Below are positions 1 through 9,525 of a stretch of DNA of 64,000 nucleotides, piece after piece. Source of the DNA: Macrostomum hystrix (Eukaryota; Platyhelminthes; Macrostomidae). The translations under genes were made by a program, and so were the position numbers. The stretch's first letter is position 1; the number at the start of each line of letters is the position of its first letter. The stretch spans positions 799,501 through 863,500 of the forward strand of contig CATNEN010000012.1 of NCBI GenBank assembly GCA_950097015.1, read 5' to 3'. The notes beneath the pieces were generated by a model. The model worked only from the letters and a program-made list of their open reading frames with translations, had not been told where the DNA came from and did no database searches.

Positions 1-56
1 GGGACCTCTGGCGATGACTAGACTCTGACGCTTCGGATTTTGTCGAGCCCGAGCTG
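1..56 (-). CDS. FoxP: FoxP exon 7 (partial, runs off window)
   Basis: After AAAAACAG the frame stays open to the window edge and reads [18 protein letters not shown], a Ser-rich tail as expected after a forkhead. The phase agrees with exon 6. The acceptor is a tandem CAGCAG. Confidence 0.65.
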
Positions 57-3000
57 CTGTTTTTCGTAGGCAAAGCAGAAACAATAAAATTAGACATAAA
101 ATAGACTTTTATGTACATGGGGAATGTACATTAGTACGTACATAGGGAATGTGCATAAATTTGGCGCACCTAGAGATTGTACACTAGTTGAATGTAAATA
201 CGAAATGTATATTATTCAGAACAACAAGTTAGATGTACATATGTAAGCTAAACTACTTGGGCGTACATAGGGAATCTACACTAATTGGAACATATTCTTC
301 AAGCGTCACCGCACTCACTTCAGCGCCCCGGGTCCCCTCTGCAGCCGGCGCCTGTGGAACTCGGACTCGTCCACGGTCCAGACGGCGCCTTTGACATTCT
401 CAACTCTGGTGAAGCACTTGTGAAGAGACAGGTTGTGCCGAACTGCGTTCTGGAAATGGGTCGACGAGAGGTTCAGTTCATCAAAACTCAGTCATCCCAC
501 TCGATTCCCATCTAAATCTCAGTCATCCCACTCGATTCCCATCTAAATCTCAGTCATCCCACTCGATTCCTATGTAAATCTCTGTCATCCCACTCGATTC
601 CTATGTACATCTCAGTCATCCCACTCGATTCCCATGTAAATCTCTGTCATCCCACTCGATTCCCATCTAAATCTCAGTCATCCCACTCGATTCCCATGTA
701 AATCTCAGTCATTCCACTCGATTCCCATGTAAATCTCAGTCATCCCACTCGATTCCCATGTAAATCTCAGTCATTCCACTCGATTCCCATGTAAATCTCA
801 GTCATTCCACTCGATTCCCATGTAAATCTCAGTCATCCCACTCGATTCCCATCTAAATCTCAGTCATCCCACTCGATTCCCATCTAAATCTCAGACATCC
901 CACTCGATTCCCATCTAAATCTCAGACATCCCACTCGATTCCCATCTAAATCTCAGACATCCCACTCGATTCCCATCTAAATCTCAGACATCCCACTCGA
1001 TTCCCATCTAAATCTCAGACATCCCACTCGATTCCCATCTAAATCTCAGACATCCCACTCGATTCCCATCTAAATCTCAGTCATCCCACTCGATTCCCAT
1101 CTAAATCTCAGTCATCCCACTCGATTCCCATGTAAATCTCAGTCATCCCACTCGATTCCTATGTAAATCTCAGTCATTCCACTCGATTCCCATGTAAATC
1201 TCAGTCATCTCACTCGATTCCCATGTAAATCTCAGTCATCTCACTCGATTCCCATGTAAATCTCAGTCATTCCACTCGATTCCCATGTAAATCTCAGTCA
1301 TCCCACTCGATTCCTATGTAAATCTCAGTCATCTCACTCGATTCCCATGTAAATCTCAGTCATCTCACTCGATTCCCATGTAAATCTCAGTCATTCCACT
1401 CGATTCCCATCTAGATCTCAGTCATCCCACTCTATTCCCATCTAGATCTCAGTCATCCCACTCGATTCCCATGTAAATCTCAGTCATTCCACTCGATTCC
1501 CATCTAGATCTCAGTCATCCCACTCGATTCCCATCTAGATCTCAGTCATCCCACTCGATTCCTATCTAAATCTCAGTCATCCCACTCGATTCCCATGTAG
1601 ATCTCAGTAATTTCATTTTGTCCATTGAAATCTCTTTAAGAATGCCTAAACTAACGGCAGCCCTCCTTAGTGCCCTCCCCAACCCCTCACCATAATTAAG
1701 CTGAGGGCTGACTGTAGCCCTGAGCTCAATTATGGCGGCTAATTTGCCCAGTGAAACACACCCGACCCTGTATCTTATTTTTCTGTTTACCCTTTCAGAT
1801 TAATGAAGCTATTTATTAATTACTGTGCTGTCCTTTATCCAGAGCATACTACAGCACAGCTTCGTCATCAACATCTTCAAAGAACATGTTTTCCACTTGT
1901 CCTACTGTATAGTAAGAATTTCGTGCACCGTGGAAAATACGTCGTAAATGTTAAGGAATGAAAAAGCCTCACAAAATAGGACTTTTAACTGGACGATACC
2001 GGTGTCTCGGATATAGATTTCTACTACAATTTTTCCTCAAAAAAGATTTCCCCGCCAATATATTTCCCACCTAGATATTCCCTCAGAAATTTCCCCGGGG
2101 AGATATCACCGCTAAGATTTTCCTACCTACCGACCTTTCGCTATTGAGATTTTCCCACAGATATTTTACCGCTTAGAATAACTTAAATTTAACAGAGACG
2201 ATAAAGGAGAGAGATGAGACACGGGGGAGATGGGGGAGGGGATAAGTCAGGGCAGAGATGAGACACGGGGGAGATGGGGAAGGGGATAAGTCAGGGCAGA
2301 GATGAGACACGGGGGAGATGGGGATTGGGGATAAGTCAGGGCAGAGATGAGACACGGGGGAGATGGGGAAGGGGATAAGTCAGGGCAGAGATGAGACACG
2401 GGGGAGATGGGGAAGGGGATAAGTCAGGGCAGAGATGAGACACGGGGGAGATGGGGAAGGGGATAAGTCAGGGCAGAGATGAGACACGGGGGAGATGGGG
2501 ATTGGGGATAAGTCAGGGCAGAGATGAGACACGGGGGAGATGGGGAAGGGGTTAAGTCAGGGCAGAGATGAGACACAGGGGGAGATGGGGAAGGGGATAA
2601 GTCAGGGCAGAGATGAGACACGGGGGAGATGGGGATTGGGGATAAGTCAGGGCAGAGATGAGACACGGGGGAGATGGGGATTGGGGATAAGTCAGGGCAG
2701 AGATGAGACACGGGGGAGATGGGGGAGGGGATAAGTCAGGGCAGAGATGAGACACGGGGGAGATGGGGAAGGGGATAAGTCAGGGCAGAGATGAGACACG
2801 GGGGAGATGGGGAAGGGGATAAGTCAGGGCAGAGATGAGACACGGGGGAGATGGGGAAGGGGATAAGTCAGGGCAGAGATGAGACACGGGGGAGATGGGG
2901 AAGGGGATAAGTCAGGGCAGAGATGAGACACGGGGGAGATGGGGAAGGGGATAAGTCAGGGCAGAGATGAGACACGGGGGAGATGGGGAAGGGGATAAGT

Positions 3001-6000
3001 CAGGGCAGAGATGAGACACGGGGGAGATGGGGAAGGGGATAAGTCAGGGCAGAGATGAGACACGGGGGGAGATGGGGAAGGGGATAAGTCAGGGCAGAGA
3101 TGAGACACGGGGGAGATGGGGAAGGGGATAAGTCAGGGCAGAGATGAGACACGGGGGAGATGGGGGAGGGGATAAGTCAGGGCAGAGATGAGACACGGGG
3201 GAGATGGGGAAGGGGATAAGTCAGGGCAGAGATGAGACACGGGGGAGATGGGGAAGGGGATAAGTCAGGGCAGAGATGAGACACGGGGGAGATGGGGAAG
3301 GGGATAAGTCAGGGGAGAGATGAGACACGGGGGAGATGGGGAAGGGGATAAGTCAGGGCAGAGATGAGACACGGGGGAGATGGGGAAGGGGATAAGTCAG
3401 GGCAGAGATGAGACACGGGGGAGATGGGGAAGGGGATAAGTCAGGGCAGAGATGAGACACGGGGGAGATGGGGAAGGGGATAAGTCAGGGCAGAGATGAG
3501 ACACGGGGGAGATGGGGAAGGGGATAAGTCAGGGCAGAGATGAGACACGGGGGAGATGGGGAAGGGGATAAGTCAGGGCAGAGATGAGACACGGGGGAGA
3601 TGGGGAAGGGGATAAGTCAGGGCAGAGATGAGACACGGGGGAGATGGGGAAGGGGATAAGTCAGGGCAGAGATGAGACACGGGGGAGATGGGGAAGGGGA
3701 TAAGTCAGGGCAGAGATGAGACACGGGGGAGATGGGGGAGGGGATAAGTCAGGGCAGAGATGAGACACGGGGGAGATGGGGAAGGGGATAAGTCAGGGCA
3801 GAGATGAGACACGGGGGAGATGGGGAAGGGGATAAGTCAGGGCAGAGATGAGACACGGGGGAGATGGGGAAGGGGATAAGTCAGGGCAGAGATGAGACAC
3901 GGGGGAGATGGGGAAGGGGATAAGTCAGGGCAGAGATGAGACACGGGGGAGATGGGGAAGGGGATAAGTCAGGGCAGAGATGAGACACGGGGGAGATGGG
4001 GAAGGGGATAAGTCAGGGCAGAGATGAGACACGGGGGAGATGGGGAAGGGGATAAGTCAGGGCAGAGATGAGACACGGGGGAGATGGGGAAGGGGATAAG
4101 TCAGGGCAGAGATGAGACACGGGGGAGATGGGGAAGGGGATAAGTCAGGGCAGAGATGAGACACGGGGGAGATGGGGAAGGGGATAAGTCAGGGCAGAGA
4201 TGAGACACGGGGGAGATGGGGAAGGGGATAAGTCAGGGCAGAGATGAGACACGGGGGAGATGGGGAAGGGGATAAGTCAGGGCAGAGATGAGACACGGGG
4301 GAGATGGGGAAGGGGATAAGTCAGGGCAGAGATGAGACACGGGGGAGATGGGGAAGGGGATAAGTCAGGGCAGAGATGAGACACGGGGGAGATGGGGAAG
4401 GGGATAAGTCAGGGCAGAGATGAGACACGGGGGAGATGGGGAAGGGGATAAGTCAGGGCAGAGATGAGACACGGGGGAGATGGGGAAGGGGATAAGTCAG
4501 GGCAGAGATGAGACACGGGGGAGATGGGGAAGGGGATAAGTCAGGGCAGAGATGAGACACGGGGGAGATGGGGAAGGGGATAAGTCAGGGCAGAGATGAG
4601 ACACGGGGGAGATGGGGAAGGGGATAAGTCAGGGCAGAGATGAGACACGGGGGAGATGGGGAAGGGGATAAGTCAGGGCAGAGATGAGACACGGGGGAGA
4701 TGGGGAAGGGGATAAGTCAGGGCAGAGATGAGACACGGGGGAGATGGGGAAGGGGATAAGTCAGGGCAGAGATGAGACACGGGGGAGATGGGGAAGGGGA
4801 TAAGTCAGGGCAGAGATGAGACACGGGGGAGATGGGGAAGGGGATAAGTCAGGGCAGAGATGAGACACGGGGGAGATGGGGAAGGGGATAAGTCAGGGCA
4901 GAGATGAGACACGGGGGAGATGGGGAAGGGGATAAGTCAGGGCAGAGATGAGACACGGGGGAGATGGGGAAGGGGATAAGTCAGGGCAGAGATGAGACAC
5001 GGGGGAGATGGGGAAGGGGATAAGTCAGGGCAGAGATGAGACACGGGGGAGATGGGGAAGGGGATAAGTCAGGGCAGAGATGAGACACGGGGGGAGATGG
5101 GGAAGGGGATAAGTCAGGGCAGAGATGAGACACGGGGGAGATGGGGAAGGGGATAAGTCAGGGCAGAGATGAGACACGGGGGAGATGGGGAAGGGGATAA
5201 GTCAGGGCAGAGATGAGACACAGGGGGAGATGGGGAAGGGGATAAGTCAGGGCAGAGATGAGACACGGGGGAGATGGGGAAGGGGATAAGTCAGGGCAGA
5301 GATGAGACACGGGGGAGATGGGGAAGGGGATAAGTCAGGGGAGAGATGAGACACGGGGGAGATGGGGAAGGGGATAAGTCAGGGCAGAGATGAGACACGG
5401 GGGAGATGGGGAAGGGGATAAGTCAGGGCAGAGATGAGACACGGGGGAGATGGGGAAGGGGATAAGTCAGGGCAGAGATGAGACACGGGGGAGATGGGGA
5501 AGGGGATAAGTCAGGGCAGAGATGAGACACGGGGGAGATGGGGAAGGGGATAAGTCAGGGCAGAGATGAGACACGGGGGAGATGGGGAAGGGGATAAGTC
5601 AGGGGAGAGATGAGACACGGGGGAGATGGGGAAGGGGATAAGTCAGGGCAGAGATGAGACACGGGGGAGATGGGGAAGGGGATAAGTCAGGGCAGAGATG
5701 AGACACGGGGGAGATGGGGAAGGGGATAAGTCAGGGCAGAGATGAGACACGGGGGAGATGGGGAAGGGGATAAGTCAGGGCAGAGATGAGACACGGGGGG
5801 AGATGGGGAAGGGGATAAGTCAGGGCAGAGATGAGACACGGGGGAGATGGGGAAGGGGATAAGTCAGGGCAGAGATGAGACACGGGGGAGATGGGGAAGG
5901 GGATAAGTCAGGGCAGAGATGAGACACGGGGGAGATGGGGAAGGGGATAAGTCAGGGCAGAGATGAGACACAGGGGGAGATGGGGAAGGGGATAAGTCAG

Positions 6001-9000
6001 GGCAGAGATGAGACACGGGGGAGATGGGGAAGGGGATAAGTCAGGGCAGAGATGAGACACGGGGGGAGATGGGGAAGGGGATAAGTCAGGGCAGAGATGA
6101 GACACGGGGGAGATGGGGAAGGGGATAAGTCAGGGGAGAGATGAGACACGGGGGAGATGGGGAAGGGGATAAGTCAGGGCAGAGATGAGACACGGGGGAG
6201 ATGGGGAAGGGGTTAAGTCAGGGCAGAGATGAGACACAGGGGGAGATGGGGAAGGGGATAAGTCAGGGCAGAGATGAGACACGGGGGAGATGGGGATTGG
6301 GGATAAGTCAGGGCAGAGATGAGACACGGGGGAGATGGGGATTGGGGATAAGTCAGGGCAGAGATGAGGCCGATTCTACAGGATGGGGCCGATTCTACAG
6401 GATGGGGCCGATTCTGCTGGATGGGGCCGATTCTACAGGATTGGGTAGATTTGTTTCAGGCGATGATTTGAAGCTTCCTCTCTATCCTAGGGTGAGTAGA
6501 CTGGCAGCTTCCTCTCTACCCTAGGGTGAGTGGACTGGCAGCTCCCTCGGTAGCCACAATCCGGAACTAACTCACCTTCCAGGTGGCCTCGTTGCGCCTG
6601 AAGAAGGCGAAATTTCTCTGAAACCAGATGTATATCTCGTTGAGAGTCAGCTGGCGGTTCGTTGACTCAACAATTGCCTTGAAGATTTACAGGAAATGAC
6701 AAAAGTTGGATTTGGAAACTGTATACTAAATTCGGGCGAAAGAGCCGGCTCACCTGTCTAATCAGAGAGGCATAAGTGAACGGCGGGCGTGTGTCGTTTG
6801 TGTTGTAGAATTGCCGATTCTTCTGAAAATCTGAAACCGAAAACACAGGCGGGTGGTTTGGGTTGGACAGGGTGTTGCAACAGAAATTGATCTAGCAAAT
6901 AGCATAACAGAAATATTACGTAGAAAATTGATGTGCAAAGCGTGACTAAGTGTGACTAATACTTAGAATGATAGGGATAGGGTCGATTCTACTGTCTACA
7001 GTATGATGCAGTAAAAATGGCTACAGGATAGGGCCGATTCTACAGGATTGGGTAGGTAGGTACGATTCTAAATGATTGGGCCGATTCTACAGGATTGGGT
7101 AGGTAGGTACGATTCTAAATGATTGGGCCGATTCTACAGGATTGGGTAGGTAGGTACGATTCTAAATGATTGGGCCGATTCTACAGGATTGGGTAGGTAG
7201 GTACGATTCTAAATGATTGGGCCGATTCTACAGGATTGGGTAGGTAGGTACGATTCTAAATGATTGGGCCGATTCTACAGGATTGGGTAGGTAGGTACGA
7301 TTCTAAATGATTGGGCCGATTCTACAGGATTGGGTAGGTAGGTACGATTCTAAATGATTGGGCCGATTCTACAGGATTGGGTAGGTAGGTACGATTCTAA
7401 ATGATTGGGCCGATTCTACAGGATTGGGTAGGTAGGTACGATTCTAAATGATTGGGCCGATTCTACAGGATTGGGTAGGTAGGTACGATTCTAAATGATT
7501 GGGCCGATTCTACTGGATTGGGCCGATTCTATAGGATTGGGCCGATTCTACAGGATAGGGTCGATTCTACAGGATTGGGCCGATTCTACAGGATTGGGTA
7601 GATTCTTCAGGATTGGGCCGATTCTGCTGGATGGGGCCGATTCTACAGGATGGGGCCGATTCTACAGGATAGAGCCGATTCTAAAGGATGTGGCCGATTC
7701 TACAGGATTGGGTAGATTCTTCAGGATTGGGCCGATTCTGCTGGATGGGGCCGATTCTGCTGGATTGGGCCGATTCTACAGGATAGGGCCGATTCTACAG
7801 GATTTGTCCGATTCTGCTGGATGGGGCCGATTCTACAAGATGGGGCCGATTCTACAGGATGGGGCCGATTCTACAGGATGGGGCCGATTCTGCTGGATGG
7901 GGCCGATTCTACAGGATTGGGTAGATTTGTTTCAGGCGATGATTTGAAGCTGAACACACCTCCGCCTAGAGGCACGGGGCCCTTATCGGGCAGACGACCG
8001 CGCCTTGAAGACCCGCTGATGCCGCTGCCACCGCTGGTTGCCAAGGACAGCTGAGGCGGTGGAGTCTGGGAGTCTGGAGTCTGCTGAGAAACGGTACCGT
8101 TCGGCACCGACTGCTGCTGCTGCTGCTGCTGCGTCACAACTGCAGATAAGCGAGATATTGCCGCATAGTGCTTCTGCTGCTGCTGCTGTTGCTGCTGAAA
8201 CTCGGCCTCCTGCAGCTCGGCAAGGCAGTTTCGCACATGTCGCGCCATCTCAACCAGTCGGAGCCGTTCAGCGGCCAGGCCGACTTCGAATGCGCGCACG
8301 CAGGCGGCCTGCGCGCGCAGCTGGCCCACACGGTCAAAGTCTAGAGGATGATCCAGTGAGGCGTGGGCGGACAGGTCGGCGGCCGACTGGCAGCGCTGCG
8401 GACATCCGGGCCACAGGCACTGGCCGGCAACCGGGGGCTGTTAGGTGGAAGGAGTTGGGCGACTGATGCAATGGGACGATGATTACAGTATGATGCTGGA
8501 TTCATATGTATGGCTGAGTAAGGATGGCAGCAGGGTGAGTAGGGATGGCTGCAGGGTGAGTAGGGATGGCTGCAGGGTGAGTAGAGATGGCTGCAGGGTG
8601 AGTAAGGATGGCTGCATGGGTGAGTAGGGATGGTTGGCGGCTGCATGGGTCAGTAGAATTGGATTAATTGGTAATTGCTACAAATATAGAAACATCAGTT
8701 GAGTAGCAGGTGAGTAGCAGGTGAGTAGCAGGTGAGTATCAGGTGAGTATCAGGTGAGTAGCAGGTGAGTATCGAGTATCAGGTGAGTATCAGGTGAGTA
8801 TCAGGTGAGTATCAGGTGAGTATCAGGTGAGTATCAGGTGAGTAGCAGGTGAGTAGCGGAGTCTAACCTGCTGAGCCTCGGAGGTGAAGAGAGCTGCGGC
8901 CTCCAGAAGTGCTCGACCGGCTGCATCTGCCAGGCCTGCGGTTGAAGATGCCGCTGGCGGCGGTAGCGGAGGTGCGGGCGGCGGAGGCGGAGGCTGTAGC

Positions 9001-9525
9001 TGCAACAGCTGCTGCTGTTGTTGAACCCCTCGCGCCTTCCACATGGCGTCGGCAGCCGCCGCGGCAGCTGTGGCATTGGCTACGGAGCCATCAGATGGCA
9101 GTGAGACAAAACAGCGGCCGCTATTAGACCAAGCGTGACTGCTCAATAGCAGGTCTGATGATATCTCTGAATGGGGGATTTGTTGATTTTGAAGCTGCTG
9201 CTGCTGCTGCTGCTGCTGCTGCGGCTGCTGCTGTTGCCAAAGCTGAATCAGCTGCCGCTGCAGTTCTTGCTGTCCGAGTCGCTGAAAGGAGCGGTCAATT
9301 TGATTTCAGATTTTCCATAATCCAGCAGCGTAAGGATTGAGGAGTGTGATATCCCAGATTCACAGTAGTAAATATTGAACTAAATCACTAAAGCACTGAA
9401 AGAAGCCTCACAATGCTGTCCGTATTGTTGCCAGCGACGTCGCCAGGCGGTGAACTGTCGGCACTAGAATCGGCGGATAGAGCCCTAGGCTTGCTGTGGC
9501 TCAGATCCATCATAACCGATCGCAT
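1..9525 (-). CDS. FoxP: FoxP forkhead transcription factor (3'-truncated by window edge)
   Basis: Sequence-specific DNA-binding transcription factor expected to act in the nucleus as a dimer. Seven exons read on the minus strand: 9513-9412, 9281-8868, 8437-7960, 6830-6754, 6677-6576, 449-319 and 56-1 (partial); all junction phases agree. Visible product is about 453 residues. Residues about 35-172 are Q-, P- and A-rich. A C2H2 finger (CLWPGC, then H197 and H202) matches the FOXP finger. A zipper at about 212-240 aligns with the FOXP dimerisation zipper. The forkhead runs from about 346 to 428 ([52 protein letters not shown]). The order finger-zipper-forkhead is diagnostic of FOXP. The start could be the ATG at 9513 or an in-frame ATG at 9525. 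Introns 2, 3 and 5 are inflated by minisatellites. The C-terminus lies outside the window. Confidence 0.95.
57..318. other. FoxP intron 6
   Basis: AT-rich intron. Four or five degenerate copies of a motif like GTACATAGGGAATGTACA lie at about 109-275, a weak tandem repeat ending about 40 bp from the 5' splice site. Confidence 0.5.
319..449 (-). CDS. FoxP: FoxP exon 6, recognition helix and wing
   Basis: 131 nt after CATTTCCAG, ending at a GTGAGTGC donor in phase 2. Carries the recognition helix [13 protein letters not shown] and [13 protein letters not shown]. It is separated from exon 5 by a 6.1-kb intron that is mostly minisatellite. Confidence 0.95.
488..1608. repeat. 31-bp minisatellite, ~36 copies
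   Basis: Unit core CATCCCACTCGATTCCCAT followed by CTAAATCTCAGT. Variants alternate GTAAATC/CTAAATC, GTCATC/GACATC and CCC/TCC. It lies in FoxP intron 5, ending about 40 bp before the exon 6 acceptor. Confidence 0.97.
1609..2199. other. unique intronic sequence (FoxP intron 5)
   Basis: Non-repetitive, AT-rich sequence between two arrays, with a loose repeat of (A)GATTTTCCC/AGATATT at about 2025-2165. No coding signal seen. Confidence 0.5.
2206..6368. repeat. 44-bp G-rich minisatellite, ~94 copies
   Basis: Unit has parts GAGATGAGACACGGGGG, AGATGGGGAAGGGG and ATAAGTCAGGGCA. It is very homogeneous in the centre (about 2750-5900), with variants (GATTGGGG, GTTAAGTCA, CACAGGGGG) clustered at both ends. 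Each unit has four G-runs on the plus strand. It lies in FoxP intron 5, so the FoxP pre-mRNA carries the C-rich strand. Confidence 0.98.
6369..6540. repeat. short 19-bp repeat segment and a 2-copy ~32-bp repeat in FoxP intron 5
   Basis: 6369-6450 holds about four copies of GCCGATTCTACAGGATGGG, followed by a unique 35-bp stretch shared with 7914-7952. Two copies of a unit containing CCTAGGGTGAGT and GACTGGCAGCT follow at about 6478-6540, ending about 35 bp from the exon 5 donor. Confidence 0.85.
6576..6677 (-). CDS. FoxP: FoxP exon 5, forkhead helices 2-3
   Basis: 102 nt after CTTCAAG, ending AAG|GTGAGT, phase 0 on both sides. Reads [19 protein letters not shown] then [15 protein letters not shown], closely matching the FOXP forkhead core. 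Confidence 0.95.
6754..6830 (-). CDS. FoxP: FoxP exon 4, start of forkhead domain
   Basis: 77 nt between TTTCAG and CAG|GTGAGC. Reads [20 protein letters not shown] then ASLIRQ, the beginning of the FOXP forkhead. The upstream of two possible acceptors (TTTCAG at 6831-6836) is the one that keeps phase. Confidence 0.93.
7029..7930. repeat. 19-bp minisatellite with 47-bp compound section
   Basis: 7491-7930 is about 23 copies of a 19-bp unit (GATGGGGCCGATTCTACAG). 7040-7490 is about nine copies of a 47-bp compound unit made of that element plus GGGTAGGTAGGTACGATTC. It fills FoxP intron 3 and begins about 30-40 bp from the exon 3 donor on the minus strand. Confidence 0.95.
7960..8437 (-). CDS. 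FoxP: FoxP exon 3, zinc finger and leucine zipper
   Basis: Begins after CACCTAACAG in phase 0 and ends in phase 1 at a GTGTGT donor. Encodes the C2H2 finger (CLWPGC ... HASLDH) and a zipper segment ([20 protein letters not shown]) aligning with the FOXP zipper, then two short Q runs and a Ser/Pro/Gly-rich linker. Confidence 0.92.
8517..8643. repeat. 20-bp minisatellite, ~6 copies
   Basis: Unit GTGAGTAGGGATGGCTGCAG, inside FoxP intron 2. Confidence 0.93.
8697..8857. repeat. 11-bp minisatellite, ~14 copies
   Basis: Unit AGGTGAGTAGC or AGGTGAGTATC. On the plus strand each copy is a consensus 5' splice site (CAG|GTGAGT), but the host gene FoxP is on the minus strand. It begins about 10 bp from the exon 2 donor. 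Confidence 0.95.
8868..9281 (-). CDS. FoxP: FoxP exon 2, poly-Q/P-rich region
   Basis: Begins after CTCCTTTCAG and ends CAG|GTTAGA; 414 nt, phase 0 at both ends. Codes [16 protein letters not shown] followed by CAG-coded glutamines, then a poly-Ala stretch and a poly-Pro stretch, and ends SEAQQ. It corresponds to the glutamine-rich N-terminal region of FOXP proteins. Confidence 0.88.
9412..9513 (-). CDS. FoxP: FoxP exon 1 (initiator)
   Basis: Starts MMDLSHSK and ends in phase 0 at a GTGAGG donor (9411). 34 codons, Ser/Asp-rich, like the start of other FOXP proteins. An in-frame upstream ATG at 9525 would add MRSV. Confidence 0.8.

Noticed and set aside
488-1608. CRISPR-like regular array
   Set aside because: Head-to-tail units without unique spacers in an animal gene intron: a minisatellite.
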